Assembly: GCA_028752905.1 (NCBI GenBank)
Contig: JAQNBH010000177.1
Coordinates: 61,641-125,640, forward strand
DNA from: Cladorhizidae sp. MBARI D1340-BT2
Lineage: Eukaryota > Porifera > Demospongiae > Poecilosclerida > Cladorhizidae
Direction of reading: 5' to 3'
Length of the DNA stretch: 64,000 bases
In this document: piece after piece, positions 63,653-64,000 of the stretch
Layout: each line of letters starts with the position of its first letter
How positions within the stretch are numbered: position 1 is the stretch's first letter
Notes under the pieces: generated by a model
The model's database searches: none
Told to the model about the DNA's origin: nothing
The model's input: only the letters and a program-made list of their open reading frames with translations
Program-made: the position numbers and the translations under genes

Positions 63653-64000
63653 TACTCTAAGTATTAGCAAGTTATGGTGATTTGAAGTGGTAAGGTTTGC
63701 GATCTTTCCTGGCGTTTTCCAGTTGCCAAAGCGGTGGCCTGGCAGTGAAAAACCACTACATTTATTGATAATCTGTTGACATGTTGCAGATAAGGGCCTT
63801 CTCTATCAGTTGACAAAATCTGGGACTTTGGTCTTGTTAATTAGGGCAGTTATGAATTGTACTCTTACTTGATGCTAAACATGTTAGCTTCGTAGATTAT
63901 CCACACTTCACTGAATAGACTTGATGTATAGCTATTAAGATAGGACTCTCTAAGTGCTCTCTCTTGATACCAAACATCCATATATTCTGCACACTTCACT
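63653..64000. repeat. Monomer M71, first 348 bp only
   Basis: GGCAG head as expected for an M57-type monomer. The window ends inside B1 at CACACTTCACT. Confidence 0.95.

Larger units (their letters stand above)
1..64000. repeat. Satellite DNA array, ~909-bp monomer, 70 full copies plus a partial one
   Basis: Every line of the window can be placed in a head-to-tail repeat of one AT-rich monomer; orientation never changes and there is no insertion of foreign sequence. Monomer spacing takes few values: 912, 909, 908, 907 and 896 bp. The 912/909/908 classes come from one site in subrepeat A3, GATATAATTATAGC, GATATTATAGC or GATATATAGC. The 907 forms have one extra single-base loss near the monomer end. 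The 896 forms are 912-type with a 16-bp deletion. Two further 908 forms (M12, M15) are 912-type with a 4-bp deletion. Neighbouring copies differ at only a few sites, and these serve as markers for higher-order structure. I do not recognise the family. Alternatives considered are an rDNA spacer repeat (no rRNA sequence present) or a coding minisatellite (no frame stays open). Confidence 0.98.
20027..64000. repeat. Right domain of the array (M23-M71), 909/912/896-type monomers with a large HOR
   Basis: The 909-bp form first appears at M23 and dominates from there on; the 908 form disappears. Right-only markers are GGCCTGGCAG in the head, TTCTCAATGTG in B2, TATTAGCCC after B3, CAAATCGG in the head, TTCGAGTTG in the head and the 16-bp deletion at the A2/B2 join. 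The order of marked monomers recurs at long range and defines HOR copies A (20936-43655), B (43656-57289) and C (57290 to beyond the window). Confidence 0.88.
57290..64000. repeat. Higher-order repeat copy C, start only (M64-M71, cut by the window end)
   Basis: M64, M65, M66, M67, M68, M69 and M70 match M49, M50, M51, M53, M54, M55 and M56. M52 has no counterpart. M71 is the beginning of an M57-like monomer and is truncated by the window, not by a biological break. Confidence 0.83.

Noticed and set aside
1..64000. CRISPR array
   Set aside because: The repeating units are ~909 bp with ~85-bp related subunits, with no short identical repeats separated by unique spacers.
1..64000. Ribosomal DNA intergenic spacer repeats
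   Set aside because: Long tandem arrays occur in such spacers, but no rRNA gene sequence appears in 64 kb, and an unbroken array of this size is unusual for a spacer.
1..64000. Inverted monomers or strand switches
   Set aside because: I looked for reverse-complement landmarks (for example the head block in reverse) and found none; all copies run in one direction.

Overview
The whole 64 kb is one satellite DNA array. A monomer of about 909 bp repeats head to tail, all copies in the same orientation, from the first base to the last. By hand I count 70 complete copies plus a 348-bp start of the 71st. No unique sequence, recognisable gene, RNA gene, mobile element or CRISPR array interrupts it, and both array edges lie outside the window. 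I number monomers M1-M71 from a landmark that falls just inside a GAGTACTC palindrome. Array architecture, AT-richness (about 36% G+C in three sampled lines) and strong CpG depletion (nine CpGs in M25, about 30 expected) point to a nuclear eukaryotic genome with cytosine methylation, probably pericentromeric, centromeric, subtelomeric or other heterochromatin. I do not recognise the satellite family and cannot name the organism.

The array is nested on several levels. (1) A degenerate 70-96 bp unit occurs six times in each monomer as A1-B1-A2-B2-A3-B3. (2) A+B pairs of about 164-186 bp occur three times. (3) These pairs plus about 385 bp of non-repeated 'spacer' make the 907-912 bp monomer; 896-bp forms carry a deletion. 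(4) Monomers are arranged in higher-order repeats (HORs) of 2-5 monomers. (5) On the right, these sit inside a large HOR of 25 monomers, then 15, then a third copy that has lost one more and runs off the window.

Left domain (1-20026, M1-M22): lengths 912/908/907, with left-only markers (CACGCTTC in A1, CCCCCTAAAA in the tail, GATATAAAAC at B3). It holds a 4-3-2 monomer series (7293-15484). Right domain (20027-64000, M23-M71): lengths 909/912/896, with right-only markers (GGCAG in the head, TTCTCAATGTG at the end of B2, TATTAGCCC after B3). HOR copy A is 20936-43655 (25 monomers, 22720 bp), copy B 43656-57289 (15 monomers, 13634 bp), and copy C starts at 57290.

The main result is that several recombination events can be read directly. 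Chimeric monomers M13, M33, M41 and M59 sit where the HOR register changes, and M7 carries an internal copy of one subrepeat's end in another. Together they give a step-by-step account of how copies A, B and C differ. I found no evidence of an encoded biochemical system. Short ORFs are by-products of the repeat. All conclusions come from reading by eye; a self dot-plot and a monomer alignment would be decisive, and raw long reads are needed to exclude assembly error.
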